Assembly: GCA_022579005.1 (NCBI GenBank) | Contig: MU401456.1 | Coordinates: 522,607-586,606 of the forward strand | DNA from: Poronia punctata | Lineage: Eukaryota > Ascomycota > Sordariomycetes > Xylariales > Xylariaceae | Length of the DNA: 64,000 bases | Reading direction: 5' to 3' | In this document: positions 48,001 to 62,643 of the stretch, piece by piece | Position numbering within the stretch: the stretch's first letter is position 1 | Layout of the letters: each line of letters opens with the position of its first letter | Notes under the pieces: model-generated | The model's input: the letters and a program-made list of their open reading frames with translations, nothing else | The model's database searches: none | What the model was told of the DNA's origin: nothing | Program-made: the position numbers and the translations under genes

Positions 48001-49313
48001 ACGTATAACCTATTGCGTATAGATATCCTACAGGGTAGGTGGTACCCACATGGAGGGCAGGGGCTACCTATAGCGTATCCCAAGGTATAAGGATGTATCC
48101 TTTGAGGAATCCCCGCACAGGGACTTCACTCTACTTCACTTCATACCATTCAGATAGATACAATACAAGGATTCTTGGCCCACATTGGCATTCTGCTACA
48201 CCGTACCTAGCAACCTAGTATATGATTTGCTAATGAGATTTTGAATTTGATTACGTGATGGTAATTTTATCTAACCTTATAGACATTTATTTACGGTGAG
48301 TTTGAAATTATGCGGAAATTCCACCCTCTAGCAGCTAGATATTAGGTACCTAACCTAGTATGCAGTCCTGTGGTGAGGTATTGTATTCCATTGCACCCAG
48401 TTGACAGATGCACTTCCACTTTTGCTGCTGGGACTCTTCAAGAGATGATGCACATCATTGGCAGCCAAATTCGTGTTACTAAGCATGATTGTACGTGGAG
48501 GAGTCGAATACACGTGAAATTGAAGCAGATCATTGTTTCTTTCGGTATTTACCTTGCGAAGCTGACACCTCGTACATATTGATAACCTTAATGGTGTGTT
48601 TCATTACTTTATGCTCTGCTGGTGCTAATGCAGGCACGCTGTGCGCAGAGGACCTAACCCGTGTGACAGATGTAGTAGTACTTAATAACCCACCAACTAG
48701 TTGCACAATATACCTGCTCTATCTAGGACCAGTTAGGATGTAAACACTCACACCTTGAATACTACATGTAGTATATACTCGTAGATTACGTATAGGTACT
48801 GAGTATGCTTATTTTTTATTTCTAGGTACTTGTATGTGATGCCTACTCGTGCTCTGTTTCCACATGCGCTAGGACTTAACAGACCTAGCGTGGTTCCTAG
48901 CCACTTACTACAAATGTCGTCACTGTTGCATTACAACAAGAAGTACCTATCATACGAGATAGGTACTTCAGAAGATTGAAGTTTAGTTGATATGTTAGTC
49001 CCTGTACCTAACATTTTTTTCTAACTTAGTTCTATACCTCTTGTACTTATTGCTAAGGTCGTCCATACAGAGATGGGCACATATCGGACGAGCATTTCCC
49101 GATTTGGAAGGCTATATCCTTGAAGAGTGCAAGACGCCAAGACGATTCAACACCAAATACGCCCAGATGTTCATGCCTCGGCTTCGTCTTTGTTCGTCTT
49201 GGGATTACGTTCCAGTCAGCCAGTCCATAAGAGCAGCCACCGATAATCGAATCTTTGGATCTGTCAAAGCCCCCGTAACCTGTCAACGGGAAACCATTCC
49301 GGATCTTGAACCC

Positions 49314-49352
49314 TGCGAGGGGCTGGCTGGGCTGGGCTGGGCTGGCTGGCTA
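49314..49352 (+). repeat. GGCTG/GGCT tandem tract
   Basis: Imperfect tandem of GGCTGGCTGG and GGGCT units, directly visible. Confidence 0.8.
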
Positions 49353-52300
49353 GAGACCCTTGATTATTCATGTTACTCTTTTGCCTCGCTTGTTGTTAAC
49401 CCAGTTTACAGCTTGGTATGTAGTACGCATCGTACGTGTACTCAGTAGAGAGAGTGTTACAGATTGTGGCGACCATTGACTGGTACGTGTACATATCTAG
49501 TGATGCCTCCTAGTTAGAAGATTTGCATCTCATTTGTGCCATTATGCGACTGGTTAGACTAGGTTAGTCGCAAGACGGGGGATGGCGATTTGTAAAACGC
49601 CCGAAAAAGATCAGACCTACTTGCTTGGTATGGATGGATGTAGATATACATAATACGTGTATCTAAATACACGTATGTTGTATGTAGATATGCCTACATC
49701 TGCAGTACTGACACCTCAGTCACCGCCAGCTATGTCTAGACTAGTAATGCATACATACACGTAACCCAAGTAGGTAAATATGCAGCCAAGTGGATGGAGT
49801 ATCATAATTCAGGTTGGAAATATGTACGAGAACACCAGACCTTGTTCAACTGCTTGTCGACCCAATCCGCGGCCATGCATAGTCCTGTACCTTGCATATC
49901 AAAATTTGTGCCTGCAGATTTTCTGCTGCAGGAACACAGAGTGGCTGCAGGCGACATGTCACCCATGTTTTAATTGGCGCACCGCACGCAACACTGGCCG
50001 TAATCTGTGTTGGTTTACTGGTATAGCCGGGACACGCCAATCAATCAACATCAGACAAATTCGCCTGCAAGATGACATCGGCAAAAACAACAACGGGAAG
50101 ATAAATACCCAATACCATCCCAGTCCTAAAGGTATTTCGTCGTACGCAATACGTGTTGCGACACCTCCATAGCAGATAACAACTTCGGTCTTATTGCAGG
50201 CTAAAAACTTTGCACAGATACAACCGTAAGCAATTTGACTACTGGCTAATACCTAGGTTGATAGGATTGAATTGTTACATAGCGAAGATATTTACCGACG
50301 GTTTGGATAAGACTCAGCCGCGTGCGATGGGAAAATATCCAAGAAAATGTTAACAATCCCGCTTCACGAACCCAACTGCTTGTTTCACTACCCACCGATG
50401 TGCATAAATCCTCCATTCGGGGTTTTGAGCGAACCTTGGCAAGCATCCAGCAAAAGAGCCAAATACTTAGTACCGGACACCCGGGCCATTAATGTTATCT
50501 CTAGAAAAATCGCACGCGACAAGCAATCTGCGACGACGACGACGACGGCGACATAGGCAGTCCAATACGAGTACACGCATTAGGACAATTGATCTTTTTT
50601 TTGGTTTGCTATTGCTTTGGTCTTTTTGCCCTACTTCCTCCCCCGGCCGCCTTCTCTACGAAACGGCCCGCATCTGCTCATCAGAGTGGTCGGGTACGTT
50701 CCGTACCCGTTGGCTGCAAATCGGCCGGAGACAGGGCCCGGATTAGGAACAGTAAGTGAAGTAGGTACTATTCCCCCAGATTTTAGCTGCGTATTACCTG
50801 GCATTCCTTTGATAGCATGTAGTAGAATATAGTGAGTTATAGCGCACTTGACAAGGGGCCATGTTAGCCCATAATAGCTTCCCTACACCGCTTTAAGTTT
50901 TCCATATTGGAGAAATTCCTTTTCAATGCGCTACTTGAAATCCAAGCACGGCCTACGTAATCACCGTACCTAGTAGCAGATAATCGCGTTAAGCGCAGTA
51001 CAGGCATACTAGAGCAACTAATCAACAAATGGCTGTGATGAGTAAGTAACAATTAACATAAGATAAGCAACTAACTGTAGAGCTGAAGTATGCATCAGGT
51101 AGATATACCTGCATCATGATCAGATGCTTTACAATAGAGCCCGGATACTTACCAGATTCCCCCGTACTAAGAAATGTGCAGGTGTACGGTATATGAAGAG
51201 AACCTAGCACTAGGCATCAGAGGTTTCAGGTATGCCTCATGGCGGTAAGAGAAGATAAAGGTAGAAACACCTCACCGTATTGTTGCATATGTAAGGTTAG
51301 ACGAATTCAGGTGAAATTCTAGAAACCATCTCTTAACTCATCCCTGCCGATTTCGAATTTTTGTACCAATCACAAACCGCCTGATCCTCTATCTTTGCTC
51401 AATGCCTGCAAGGAAATTGTAAATATTCGGGCCTTTCACTCTTGTAAAACAGCTGTACAAATGTAAAAGCTGCATAGCCTGTTCCGGTAGGTGTCTGTTA
51501 CAACATTTATCATCTCCCGGCCTCGCCTGAATGCAGCAGAACTATGTTGCTTTTCTCTTTTCGAACACCAGCAAGGGCCCCAACCAACTCTCCCACCCTT
51601 ACCTCCGAACGCCGATTGAACCATGGTGGCGAACTCACTTACGTCTATGCGCTGTTGATGCCATATTAGTAGTGACGCGGGGAAAAACACCACCCGCAAG
51701 CTCGTTACGGTACCTTCAATCCTTACCAAGGTCTCGATAGGGAACGCAAATTGCTCTCGACAGTACGCCTGGGGCTTCTATGTCACCTTTTCCGGCCAAC
51801 TTGATCTACGAGTAGTATACGCAAGAATAGTCCAACACAACTATATTACATATCCACGAAGAATATTCTGGCAAATTGCAATTGGCCTTATCTAATAGCC
51901 GCTGACTATCGTAGCCCATAGTCCATTAACATTATAGACTGTCACGCTGTGTCCTGAGATGATATAATAGGTAGCTTTACCACTCTTCACATCGATATAA
52001 TAGTCAAGTACGAGTATGTCCAACCGCATCTCTGGGAGCAGCAAAACCGAACAACTAATTGTATCTTACAAACCGGACCTGAACATCACGTCAAGAGCAG
52101 CTGCAGACGTTTCCACTTGTTATTCAGTGTGTCAAAAGGACGGTGATGCATAGCTGGCTTTTAGTCAGGTTACTGGGACCAGAAGCATGAAGATCTCTCC
52201 AAATTCTATCTCAACACGGTGAACTCACGGAAATGCACGTCCTTGCCGTAGTGTTCTCTAACCTAGGTTGTATTAGGTATCGCCAGGAATTTGCAAGCCA

Positions 52301-52960
52301 CCCGGACAGTGAACCGGTCAGGAACCCACATCGACCCTGGTGTTCCTGAGTCCTGACAGATATGCCCAGGAGGTCGACTGGGGTGGTTTGTTGGTTCCTT
52401 GGTCTGTGCCCCAAGCACTAAATGATATGGTTACAGTACGCTTTAAAGCATTAAATTCCACTGTACGAAGCAGCAATCCAGAACCCTTCTTCCCCATCGT
52501 ATTAGCCCGGCACTAATGCAAGGTCCGAACCAACCGCCCCCATTCTTCTCGAAGGTTTCTGTCGTCCTGTCAGCGTACAGTTTCAAGGGGATTTAATTCC
52601 TCTGTATCGCATGTCTCGAGCAACATTTCTGCAGAAGTCTTCTGTAAAAGGTTCGACACATATGCCAGTAAAAAGCCAAAATAACGGGTTGACCTGAGTT
52701 TCGTAAAGGTCATGTAAACATGATGTCGCCGAACATCTACGAGTAGGTCAAGAGCGAAGGATCAACCAACCAACCCCCGGTTTTGAAACCCAGCGCTCCC
52801 CGGCGCTACCCTAGTGATTGATTGTCGCTAGTGAGAATTCATCACGATAACCGGTTGCGTTGCCGACGAGTTTCTATTACCTACATTAAACTTTTGCTGC
52901 ATATTATGGTACGGTACCTACTTGTCGCCTGGTAACGGGGCCTGGCATTTTATGTACCTA

Positions 52961-52991
52961 CCCACGCAAGCACCCACGCAAGCACCCACGC
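52961..52991 (+). repeat. 12-bp tandem repeat, about 2.6 copies
   Basis: The unit CCCACGCAAGCA is repeated twice plus a partial copy, all perfect. Confidence 0.9.
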
Positions 52992-55900
52992 GTTCTCCCA
53001 AATTCGCGGTCGTCTCAAGCCATTTTGAGAGGGTGATGGTTACATCGTCTCACACATCCATCCTCTTCTAGCCGTAGTCCTGCGCAACATCAGTCGAGGA
53101 ACCGAGCATCTCCTCTTCTTATCGACCCCGCCAAGTGTTCCCATTAACCCGATAGTTTTGCAGCGTGCAGTAGGTTAGGTAACTCTAGTGTCCCAGTACC
53201 GTAGGCTTGGACCGAGTTTTGGGTCGAGGTCGCAATATTGCAGACCCATGGAAAAATAACACTAGAAATATGTTTACTTTGTGCGTATAAAATATCAAAT
53301 AATAATAAACAATATAACAACAGAGTTTTCATGTTCGACAGGGGGTCGACAGCTAATACAGCAACTACCTTGTAGGTTATCCAGGTGAATACGAGTAAGG
53401 CACGGCCCTTTCCAGCTCTCTCTGCCTGTCATCAAACATGAAACTTGCATGAACTGCAAATCTGTACCAGAACCTGGCTAACTCTGAATACAAAACGGTG
53501 GACGGGGCTGACCGCCATCTTTCCCATTCATTCCCCCCAGTCAAGAGCTGGGTTTGGCTATCAAGGGTCTAGACGATCTTTTGAGACGGGACTGGAGCAA
53601 GAAAGAAAATTCAATCTGTACTATCCTCTTTGAAGGTAGTCCCCGGGTTTGCCCCGGCCGGAACATTGAAATTTAGACTACCTAACTAGCACGTACTGGC
53701 GTAGTCCAAGAAAAATCAGTGTTGCGGGATCTGCTGCGGACTCTATTGCGGGAGGGCTGGAATCGCTGGATGTGTGTACAGTATGTGTACAGAATTACCG
53801 TGTAATTACCAGGCCTAACCACCTAACCTTACGATACCTATATCTTGGAAGGTAACTTATCGTACCTCGATTTTTTAGAGCATGCTGTCATTTCTAACAC
53901 AGTATATATACCGACATTGTCAGCTTGTAGACTAGGTAGGTAGATGTCTGGTGGTCCAGCACCATAGTTTACGCAAAGGCCAAGTTTTTTAGGGTATTGC
54001 CAGAAGATCTTATGTTCCGCTAGAAATTCTCTGAGGTTGATGAAGGGTTTTAAATTACAGTGTGTGTAGTTTTGTTCGCCTTTTGGCAACATAATTTTCT
54101 TCTTCCTAATAAGCTTGAGCAGACACCATAGTTGTTAACCTAACAAATTGTTAGTATAAACCGTTAATAGCGGCAGGACCCTTATTAACCAAAGTTCGAG
54201 ATCAATGATCTACCAAGGCCAGTCCTCGTAGGTTGCCGAGCGAGGCTAGTCTAGAAAACCCTAGGTTTGGGAGGCGACCAACACTTGGTGCGCTTGATGC
54301 GGTACGCCGTCTTATTACGATATATTACACAACTCCATACATCAGCCCAGAATACCCTACGTGTAATTTATATCTAGATAGAGGCTCTAGGTTAGTACAT
54401 CAGGAATATTAACTCCGACAGTAGGCTAATATCTCCTCATAATCCTTAGTTGCCCCCCATACTATACCGGTTGAATGTTGTAAATAAATAGAAAATGGCT
54501 ATCGACGGTCAAATAAGGCGCGGTTATGATAGTAAGTGCCCGCAGCGAAATTAACAATCTAGGTTAGCAAGATGTCTGTTTCCCGTTTTGAATTCCATCT
54601 GGTTCCTTTACTTACTGGGCGCCGGTCGGAGAGCAATTTCGGAAAAATAGGTGTGCACGCATTTGCTAATGGTATTCATGCAACAATTGTCTCGACTAGG
54701 GACATATCGATGAGAGGCTGTTCTTTTGCGTAGTCGCATGAGGTTAATTACCTAGACTACCAAGCACAATATCTCAAAATACTAGTGCTTCGTTTCGATA
54801 CCCTAGGGAAACAAGCGCGTTACGTGTACCTACCTACTTGGAGGCGCCAAAATGTACCAACAACAAAATCCTCAGGGTCCTCGCCGGGAGCGGCGCTTTC
54901 AATTTCACTACAAGACTAGTAAAGCTTACAGTGGCTGAGCCAAGTGTGTCCGTCGTTTTGTAGCATCACTTACTAACATGACTCGAACAAACGTCGCTCC
55001 AGGCCTTGTGTGAGTGTGGGATTCTTCCTACGAGGACCGGACAGCGGGGGCGGGGTGGAATGGTGCTACGCTGGGGAAACTAATTTGTACAGTCGGGCGA
55101 AGACGCAATATACGCTATCTTGGGGGTGGATTGGTCATGGAATTTGGCCGGGTTTGGTTCGTTCTCAAAATGAGCAAGCATAACTAGAGATACGAGTAGA
55201 CACCGGAGGAGGTTCTTTGCACCGGCCTGCTCAATGGTTTTTCTACGGCGTCCTACGGCCTCCCCGGCGGCGTACTGGCCGTCCCGTATCCGGGTCCCTA
55301 CTCCGATGGCTAGTAGAGAGCAAGGACGCTCTATATGTGCAATTGTGTCACCTAACCTACATGTAATACCTACGATACAATTACCTACCTACTCATCTGA
55401 CTTCGTCTACATGTCAACAACAGCTATGCATCCACAACGCATGTGTACAAAAGGTATCATTTAAAGCAGCACTTCATATATATGATCAACCGATCTATGA
55501 TGCCTCTATTATACTTCCAAAGGTGCACGTACCGGGAGCTTAAAAGCGGCATCCTGTTCCTTAATTGCCACCGCCTGGTGAAAATGTTACAAACAAAATC
55601 TGACGCGTTTTACCAAGTCTGCACCTCGCCGACGCTAAGAGCTACCAACAAATACCCCAATAAATGTACGAGTAGAACTGGACACCGCATTCCCAAGAGG
55701 GAGCCGGTTGCAGCACTAGCTGCATCTCTTTACACTCAATGCCTCTTTTTGTCAAGAGGCGCTAGACAGAGGCAGAAAGGCTGCACCTGCAGTTGGTAAT
55801 GTGATACCTAGCTCCTGCCGCATATGCAAGGCGAATATCTGTCTATTAACTCAATTATCACCACTTTTCCATCATATGGGTAAGTAGGTACTTATAGAAG

Positions 55901-57351
55901 CATACTTACATACTTTAGTAAGTATCTTCCCGGCAACAAAAGACGGTAACCGAAGGTAGGTAGTCGGTAGGCAAAGCTCACAGACAAAGTACCTCCTAAA
56001 GAACGCGTAATCGGTACTTTATCCTGGGCCCCAAATATGCAGGTTCAAGCTTTTGTTCTTCTTTTACATCCAAGACTCTCACCGCATAACAACAACAACC
56101 TTTTTTGTCCTCAGTTGGTCCGTCCCCGGGTACCGAAGCGTGGCATGCAGCCGTCCCGAATAAACCTCCCTACTTACTTACCTGTAACATGGCTGCCAAG
56201 TGACATGGGACAAACTACAGAATGATGTCTTGGAACAGAGCTTGGAAGTTTCAACGATGGCCCTCTATCTAGTTCTACGTCGATTGAAACAAGCTTGGAC
56301 GATTCGACCGAGGTAAGGGAAGCAAGTTTTCGCAAAAGTCAATTGCCGATCAGTCGATCAACTTCTTCAGCAGGGGCATGTGAATTGAATTCAAATCCCA
56401 GAATGGGCAGAATAAGAAGCCAAAAAAAGAAAATTAGATTTGAGCCATAAAGCAAACGGCGCAGCAGGCTTTCGGCGTTGTTGGTCTCTACTCGTATGTG
56501 CCCCCTCCTTCATCCATCATCGAAATTTCACCCCGCCTTTCTATTACGTGCAGATACATATTACGAGCATAGACTAAACAAGCAGGCCACAATGGAAATA
56601 ATCATCGCTTTGTAAGCTCTAGTCATAAAGATTTACGGCGTAAGGCCGCTTACTGGGCTCCGCTCCCCCATACATAAAGAATCCTTTGGTGCGACGACGG
56701 CGGACATCTGGCTGATCCTTCCTTTCCATCAGACTCCAAAGGCATTTATTTCTCCATCAATAAGTGAAGTCCCGGATCTGCAAGCAAGAAAGCCCATCCC
56801 AACTATCTAGGTAAGCTGGGGCGCAACCCGTATGTCGTACATTTGGAGTGTTGCATGCACCCTTGGGCCGAAAGGTTTCTGATGACCGTTCCCTCGAACG
56901 CCTTTGCAAAGTGAAGCGCAAAGTCAAGGGAGTGACAAAAGGCGTCATGAGTTCCAGGTAATGGCATGGTATGTACTCGCACCTAATCTGTCTGTGTATA
57001 TTCATAGAATGAAGATATGCAATAGCGTCGCATGTCTCAGCTTTAGCTCGAGCACGATGTTACGTGCATATGCATGCAAGCTATTCCTACTGGCACTCTG
57101 ACCTGCCTAAGAGGAGCGAACGAGCAACCCAGCCGACAGGTTATAGAGGCGTGTAACGCGCGTGGCCGATGCAGCATCAACCCAAATAGGTAGACGGTAG
57201 CCCACCTTTTAATCTTTTCTTGATCAACTGGGGATACTCGTATATGATGGATGCATAGGTATTACCATACACATAAAAGCAAGGTTATTTGATTGAGCTA
57301 AGAGGTGGGTGTGGTGATGTAAGGGCTGCCTCTTTTCCCCTTGCTCCTTGT

Positions 57352-57375
57352 ACCTGACCTGACCTGACCTGACCT
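57352..57375 (+). repeat. ACCTG pentanucleotide repeat
   Basis: Four perfect ACCTG units plus ACCT. Confidence 0.85.
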
Positions 57376-58278
57376 TCAGGCTTCCCCCCACCAGAAGAAC
57401 GGGGTGTGGATTCTAAAATTTCACGTTTATGCCATTATGCTGGAAAAGACGAAAAGTGTTATATTTTCGTCCCATCTAACCTACACCTGCACGTACTGTC
57501 GTCACCCGGGGGAATCCTCCAACTGCCTCTAGATAGGCTCTGAACCCGCACCAGATCCATATTTTTTCCCGGCTTTATGTTCATGCAAGGTGGGCGAGCA
57601 AAGACCTTGGTTTTTGATGACTGCCTAAGATGGAAGGCCAAACCTTACCTTCCCACTACCGTCGTCGTTGGAGAATAATAATTCGGACTGGCCGTCAGCT
57701 TTGCTTTGTTCTGTGCTGTCTGTACTGCCTAGTCTAGTCTGGTTTTCGTGACGAACAAAGAAGAAAGATGAACTGGCGATACCTTAGCTTGGAAAAATGT
57801 CGCGCGGGAAGACAAGACGACCCCTGGAAAGGTTGAATATTTGGGATTTTTTGATAGGTATGCGTAGTTCCGATTGATTGATTGATTGTTTGTTTGATTG
57901 ATCATCTTTCCCGGGCAGCGAAAGTTAACCTAGGGTGGGCATCTAGATAGATAACGTAACCTAGATAGTTACTTAAAATATCTCTATACATGAGAGAGGT
58001 ATTTACAGGCACATCATAAGTAGAGCTAGGAGAAGAAAACGATGGTAGGTAGTAATCGTTTCAGGTGTGTGTACATATGTATGTATCAAACAGGTAGAGA
58101 CGATTTATCGATCATGGTCAATGGTGTTGTGCGTACGTATTGATGTCCGTCTTACATACACTATCGCGGCTTGTGGCAAGGACACAAGAAGCAGCAAGAT
58201 GGTTAATGAATAAAGATGATCTGACATTCGGACACCAGATGTTTGGAGACATAGGTATCTATCTTATTGGCTTCTCAA

Positions 58279-58412
58279 CCCCCCCCCCCCCCCCCCATCA
58301 TAAGATGCTGACACAACTTTTTGATATATTTAAAAGTCGCACGACAATCAGCCGTAGCCTTGGCTCCCTCCCTCCCTCTCTCTCTCTCTCTGTGTGTGTG
58401 TGTATGTGTCTG
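58279..58412. repeat. Poly(C) run and CT/GT microsatellite
   Basis: A run of 18 C (58279-58296), followed at about 58364 by CCCT, CT and GT dinucleotide tracts. Run lengths may be inaccurate in the assembly. Confidence 0.85.
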
Positions 58413-60622
58413 TCGGCCAGCTGCTCCCAATATATTAGAGAAACAAATTCTGTTATTACTAATCCCTCAGCACTTTTTGCTAACGTTTGGAGTCTGAAAT
58501 CCAATTGCTTACATATATAGGTTCTCCCTTGGTTTAACCCGAGGTCAGTGGTATGTACCTAGGTATGGATGTCACAATGATAATGAATGCGTGGACGAGT
58601 AGGGTAGGTAGGTAGGTAAATTGGCATCTTACAGACAAGGATGGTAAACTGGCTGGCCGGTTACCGTACATTAATTACATGCTCAGCAACTTGATAGACG
58701 ATATGTATGTCACATCACCATGTTGTTTTGTCTAGACCGAATAATTAGTCCATAAATCAAGCCAAAATCAAACAAACACATCATTCAGCCCAGCCTAGGT
58801 ATATTTTCGGTAAGTGGGCACATGTCAAGCTTAAGCTCAGGTTCCCAAAAAAGAATTCGGGAAATCAAAACCCAATCCAAAGGTCCGAGAAGTGATCTCG
58901 TTGGCGCCGCCATCATCGGGTTCGGTCGTGGCTTCCGCATTCTAGAGTACTTTGATCGACGAGACCAATGAAAATGATGCAGATGTGGCGTTTTAAAACC
59001 GTCTGTACTCCCCTTTTCCGGTTCCAACTCCCAAGCCGCTCACGTGTTATTCTAGTATATGTACCGCGATCTGACACGCCGTAAATATCACCCAAGGTAA
59101 TCCTCACAGCCTCTTCGTGTGGTTATGTTTGTAGTCCGGTCCTCTCTGACGGCATACTAAACGCTGCTGTAGGTACACTGAAATCTACACCAGGTGTATG
59201 CAGTATGTAAGGGTGCGTATAAGATATCGCAGAATAGAAGAGTAGGTTAGACTAGGTACTTAAAGTACTTACACCAGTCTTCGGGGGGTTTATTCATGAA
59301 AACTCTAGTGTTAGATAACTCAGCTTACATCTAACTATGTAGGTAGGTAGTCTACCACGAGTACGGTATCTCATCAGCCAGCCCCCAACTTAATGTATCT
59401 ATCTGTAAGGGTTCAAGTTCCGGGTGTCCCGTGATACATAATAGTCCCTTTTGATACAACATGTATATGGTACAGTATAGCAGAGCCGGGGCTGATACAT
59501 TACTGTTGATACTACGCTCGCAACATATAAGTAAGCTTGTTAAAAGAGGCTTTTCTTTTTTCCAGGCAGCCTTGTTACAACCTTTTAATCTTCCGTCTCT
59601 GCCTCCCAGGTGTGCTGTGTTTATTACGACAGGACCTATAACTCGGTAATGAGCAATCAACTAAAAAAAAAAAAAAAGTTCCCATGTACGAGTAGAGAGC
59701 TGAGAAGAAAAATGGGATAGGTTACCTTACTCTAGGTAACGTGACACCGATATGAGAAACAAGAAGAAAAATTAATTTATGATCGAATCAGAAAATAGGA
59801 AAAGAAGAAAAAGAAAGAAAAAACATATCCCGCTCATACATACATACTCGTACGGTAGGTCTGCCGACTGGTGGCTTTATGATTCGTCACTTTCTTCTCC
59901 TTCTTCTTCTTTTCTTTCTGTATAATACCTAAGCGCTAAACTAAAGTGACGGACGGGGGTGGCTTAAGACACTTTGTGCAGGATCGGTGAGATCTGACCG
60001 TTTACTTTTTCCTTTTTTTTCTTTCCCCTTATTTTAGACATTTCTAAATGTAGACGATATGTAGCTTTTCGTCATTATCAGCTGTTTTATTAGGAGGAAA
60101 AAGAAGAAGGAGGAGAAGAAAAACTCTCTCAGGAGGAGGACCCTTTGTTTTGTGGCGGCGGCGGTGGGTAAAGTAGGTATTTGCTCACCTGCCCTTACCC
60201 ACGTGAGCCAATGAATCGACCTTTGTAGATAAATTCGTGTTACCTGAACCTGAGCTGTACATGATATCACTTTTGGTAAAATACGTACGAGTAGGTTGGC
60301 ACGGAGTTACCTAGGACGGTGAGGCTATGGGATTCTTCCAAAAGTAGAAGCAACGTCCGATATGCCACGATGCATGCATGGTCCTTTTCTCTTTTGCTTG
60401 TCCCTTGTATGTAGGTACGTACGAGTATGTGTGTCTCTAAAGAAATAAGAGAGAGAAATACACATGACAACTTACATATAGGAAAATACACGTATGCAAG
60501 GCCCTTCCTCACAGTGTCCAGTGTATGTTATGTGGTAGACTCTGTAGGTTACGTAGGTCGTCGGAGATACAGACACAGGGTTGCAGGAAAGACTTGAGGT
60601 TTGTCCATGTGGTCTGATTTTC

Positions 60623-60638
60623 TATATATATATATATA
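60623..60638. repeat. TA dinucleotide repeat (8 units)
   Basis: Directly visible TA microsatellite. Confidence 0.85.
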
Positions 60639-62643
60639 TTCTGAGAGCTATTTGTCTTCTCGGCCGAGGTCGGGGGTACCTAGGTAGCTGCCGCTCGAGG
60701 AGAAAGTGGCACAGATGATTCTTTTCGGCGTTGCGGATACCTATTTACATTAACGAAACGGTAGAAAAGGGGCGAGAGCTGTATATCGGTCTAAAGTAAA
60801 TACATCCCGTACCTATGTAGCTAAGAGGTTCGATCATGATACCTACATCTCCGAGGAGTACAGGTTTCTGCTCTCGCGCGAATGACATGTCTAGGTTTAG
60901 TTATGTGTCCGGCGAGACCAGTCATCTATCTCCTTCTACACACCCGACCTACCTGTTCAACGTTCAAATCCGTCAGGCTATGTTTGACTGTTCCGGCTCG
61001 GATGAACCGAGACCCCTATTTCCGGATTTACCTACTTACCTAGTCGGACATGGCATAATTATCCCAGGAAGTTTTCACACTGTAACCAACTCGTGCCGTG
61101 GAACGGAGAAGGAGTAAGTAAGTACGTAGTTGATACGGGCGGGAAACCGTGACTTGTTGCGTGCGACGGACTACGCGCGTACGTATAATATCATTACGTC
61201 CGTGTGTCGTCTGCGTGGGAAAGGGGGGACGATGAGCCAGGTAATTTGGATCCGAGTCAAGGCTGTGATGGGACTGAGGGCTCACGTTTATCTGTTCTTG
61301 GTCAACATAGGTAGGGTAGATATTCTCATTTGACCAAGCTCCGCGGCTTTAGGAAAGGAACCTTGAGGTTTAGGTAGTCTGGGACAGGCTCGTCGATGAG
61401 GTATCTACTCAGGGGCGTGTACTGGACCGATAGTTGCGCCCCAACCGGACTTGAACGGAAGCGGAACAAACGTTGGCGTCAGGTTCCCTAGTAAATAGTG
61501 AATCCATCAAGATATGAAGACCATATTGTAGTTTAGCATGCCAGTTCGTATGTCTACATGATTTGTATGCAACCCCTGGCCGGTCCATACCTCGTCCTAA
61601 GTCCGTGCTATGCGTTCTTACTACCAATAATACCTGTAATAGACCAGCCGGCTACCTATTCTGTCTGGAGAGAGGATAAGGGCAAATTCCCTGAAGTAGA
61701 GAAGTGTCTATGGCAGAGAGTATTTCGATCCTATATGAAGCAGTGTCACCCCGACGTGAGTTCTTCCCCATATCGTCCATTTGTTGGCTGCAGTCTGATC
61801 CCCGAACAGCTGGTCATATAAGAATCCAAATGCTAGACATGGAGTCATGGACATAGGTACAATTCCCGTGTCCTTGGGATTATGTCTGTGGGTTCAGGGG
61901 TCTCTATTCTCGAATTGGAACTGAGCCCTCGCGGCCACTAGAAGTCCACCGGTAATCTATCAGTTGCCCCGAGCAAGCGTTCCGCCTGCCTAGCGATTCA
62001 TCTCCGGACTGAAGAGGTCCTTTTAAAAGTAATACGGGGTATAAGCCGTCGTTAGAGACATCGAGTCCACTTAAAATGCCCAAGAAGCATTGGGGATGGG
62101 AGTCCGTTAGCTTTGGGATCTGAATACATTCTCCCAAGTTCGATTTCCCAAGTTACGGCAGTACTAACGAATGTATGACATGGCATAGATAGACGTGTTG
62201 GATGACCAGAATACACGACGATTATTCCATTCTCTCACAACGACGTCGTGTCGTAGGATGTTCTGTTTACTGCGATTATAAGTAGGATAGGGGTATGTTG
62301 ACCCCACCCCGTTATAGGGGCTCCTGATACGCTCTCCCGAACCAGTCGCAAAGATGGGGCGGTTCAAATGCCGGATATATTCTTGAGAGCAAGTCATGAG
62401 GGGGCTAACACACCCAACTAGCCTGAAGTTCTGGACGTGAGCTCTCCTCCTTATCATATCGCAGCTCTGTCGCTGGGCATCCGCACCACCGGGTTGACTT
62501 GCAACCACCGAAGGCCAAAGCCCGAAAGAAGAGCCGAAGCGCATGGCATAGGTATATCGTACCAAAAATTTCTCCAGGAAGGGTTCGTGGAAGTTCTAAC
62601 TCGTGATAAACTAAAAAATAATTTAAACCGTGTAAAGTTGTTA

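Larger units (their letters stand above)
45001..62643. other. Gene desert, about 17.6 kb, only simple repeats and short motifs seen
   Basis: All open frames here are short (the longest is 135 codons, at 49041-49448), lack recognisable domains, and do not join into larger frames by evident splice sites. Base composition is not extremely AT-rich, so this is not classic RIP-degraded transposon DNA. It contains scattered microsatellites and many TACGAGTA/TACTCGTA copies. I see no rRNA, and no tRNA before 62644. Confidence 0.6.

Noticed and set aside
61904..62137. 77-codon minus-strand frame near the tRNA
   Set aside because: It looks somewhat more protein-like than its surroundings but matches nothing I know and has no extension by splicing.
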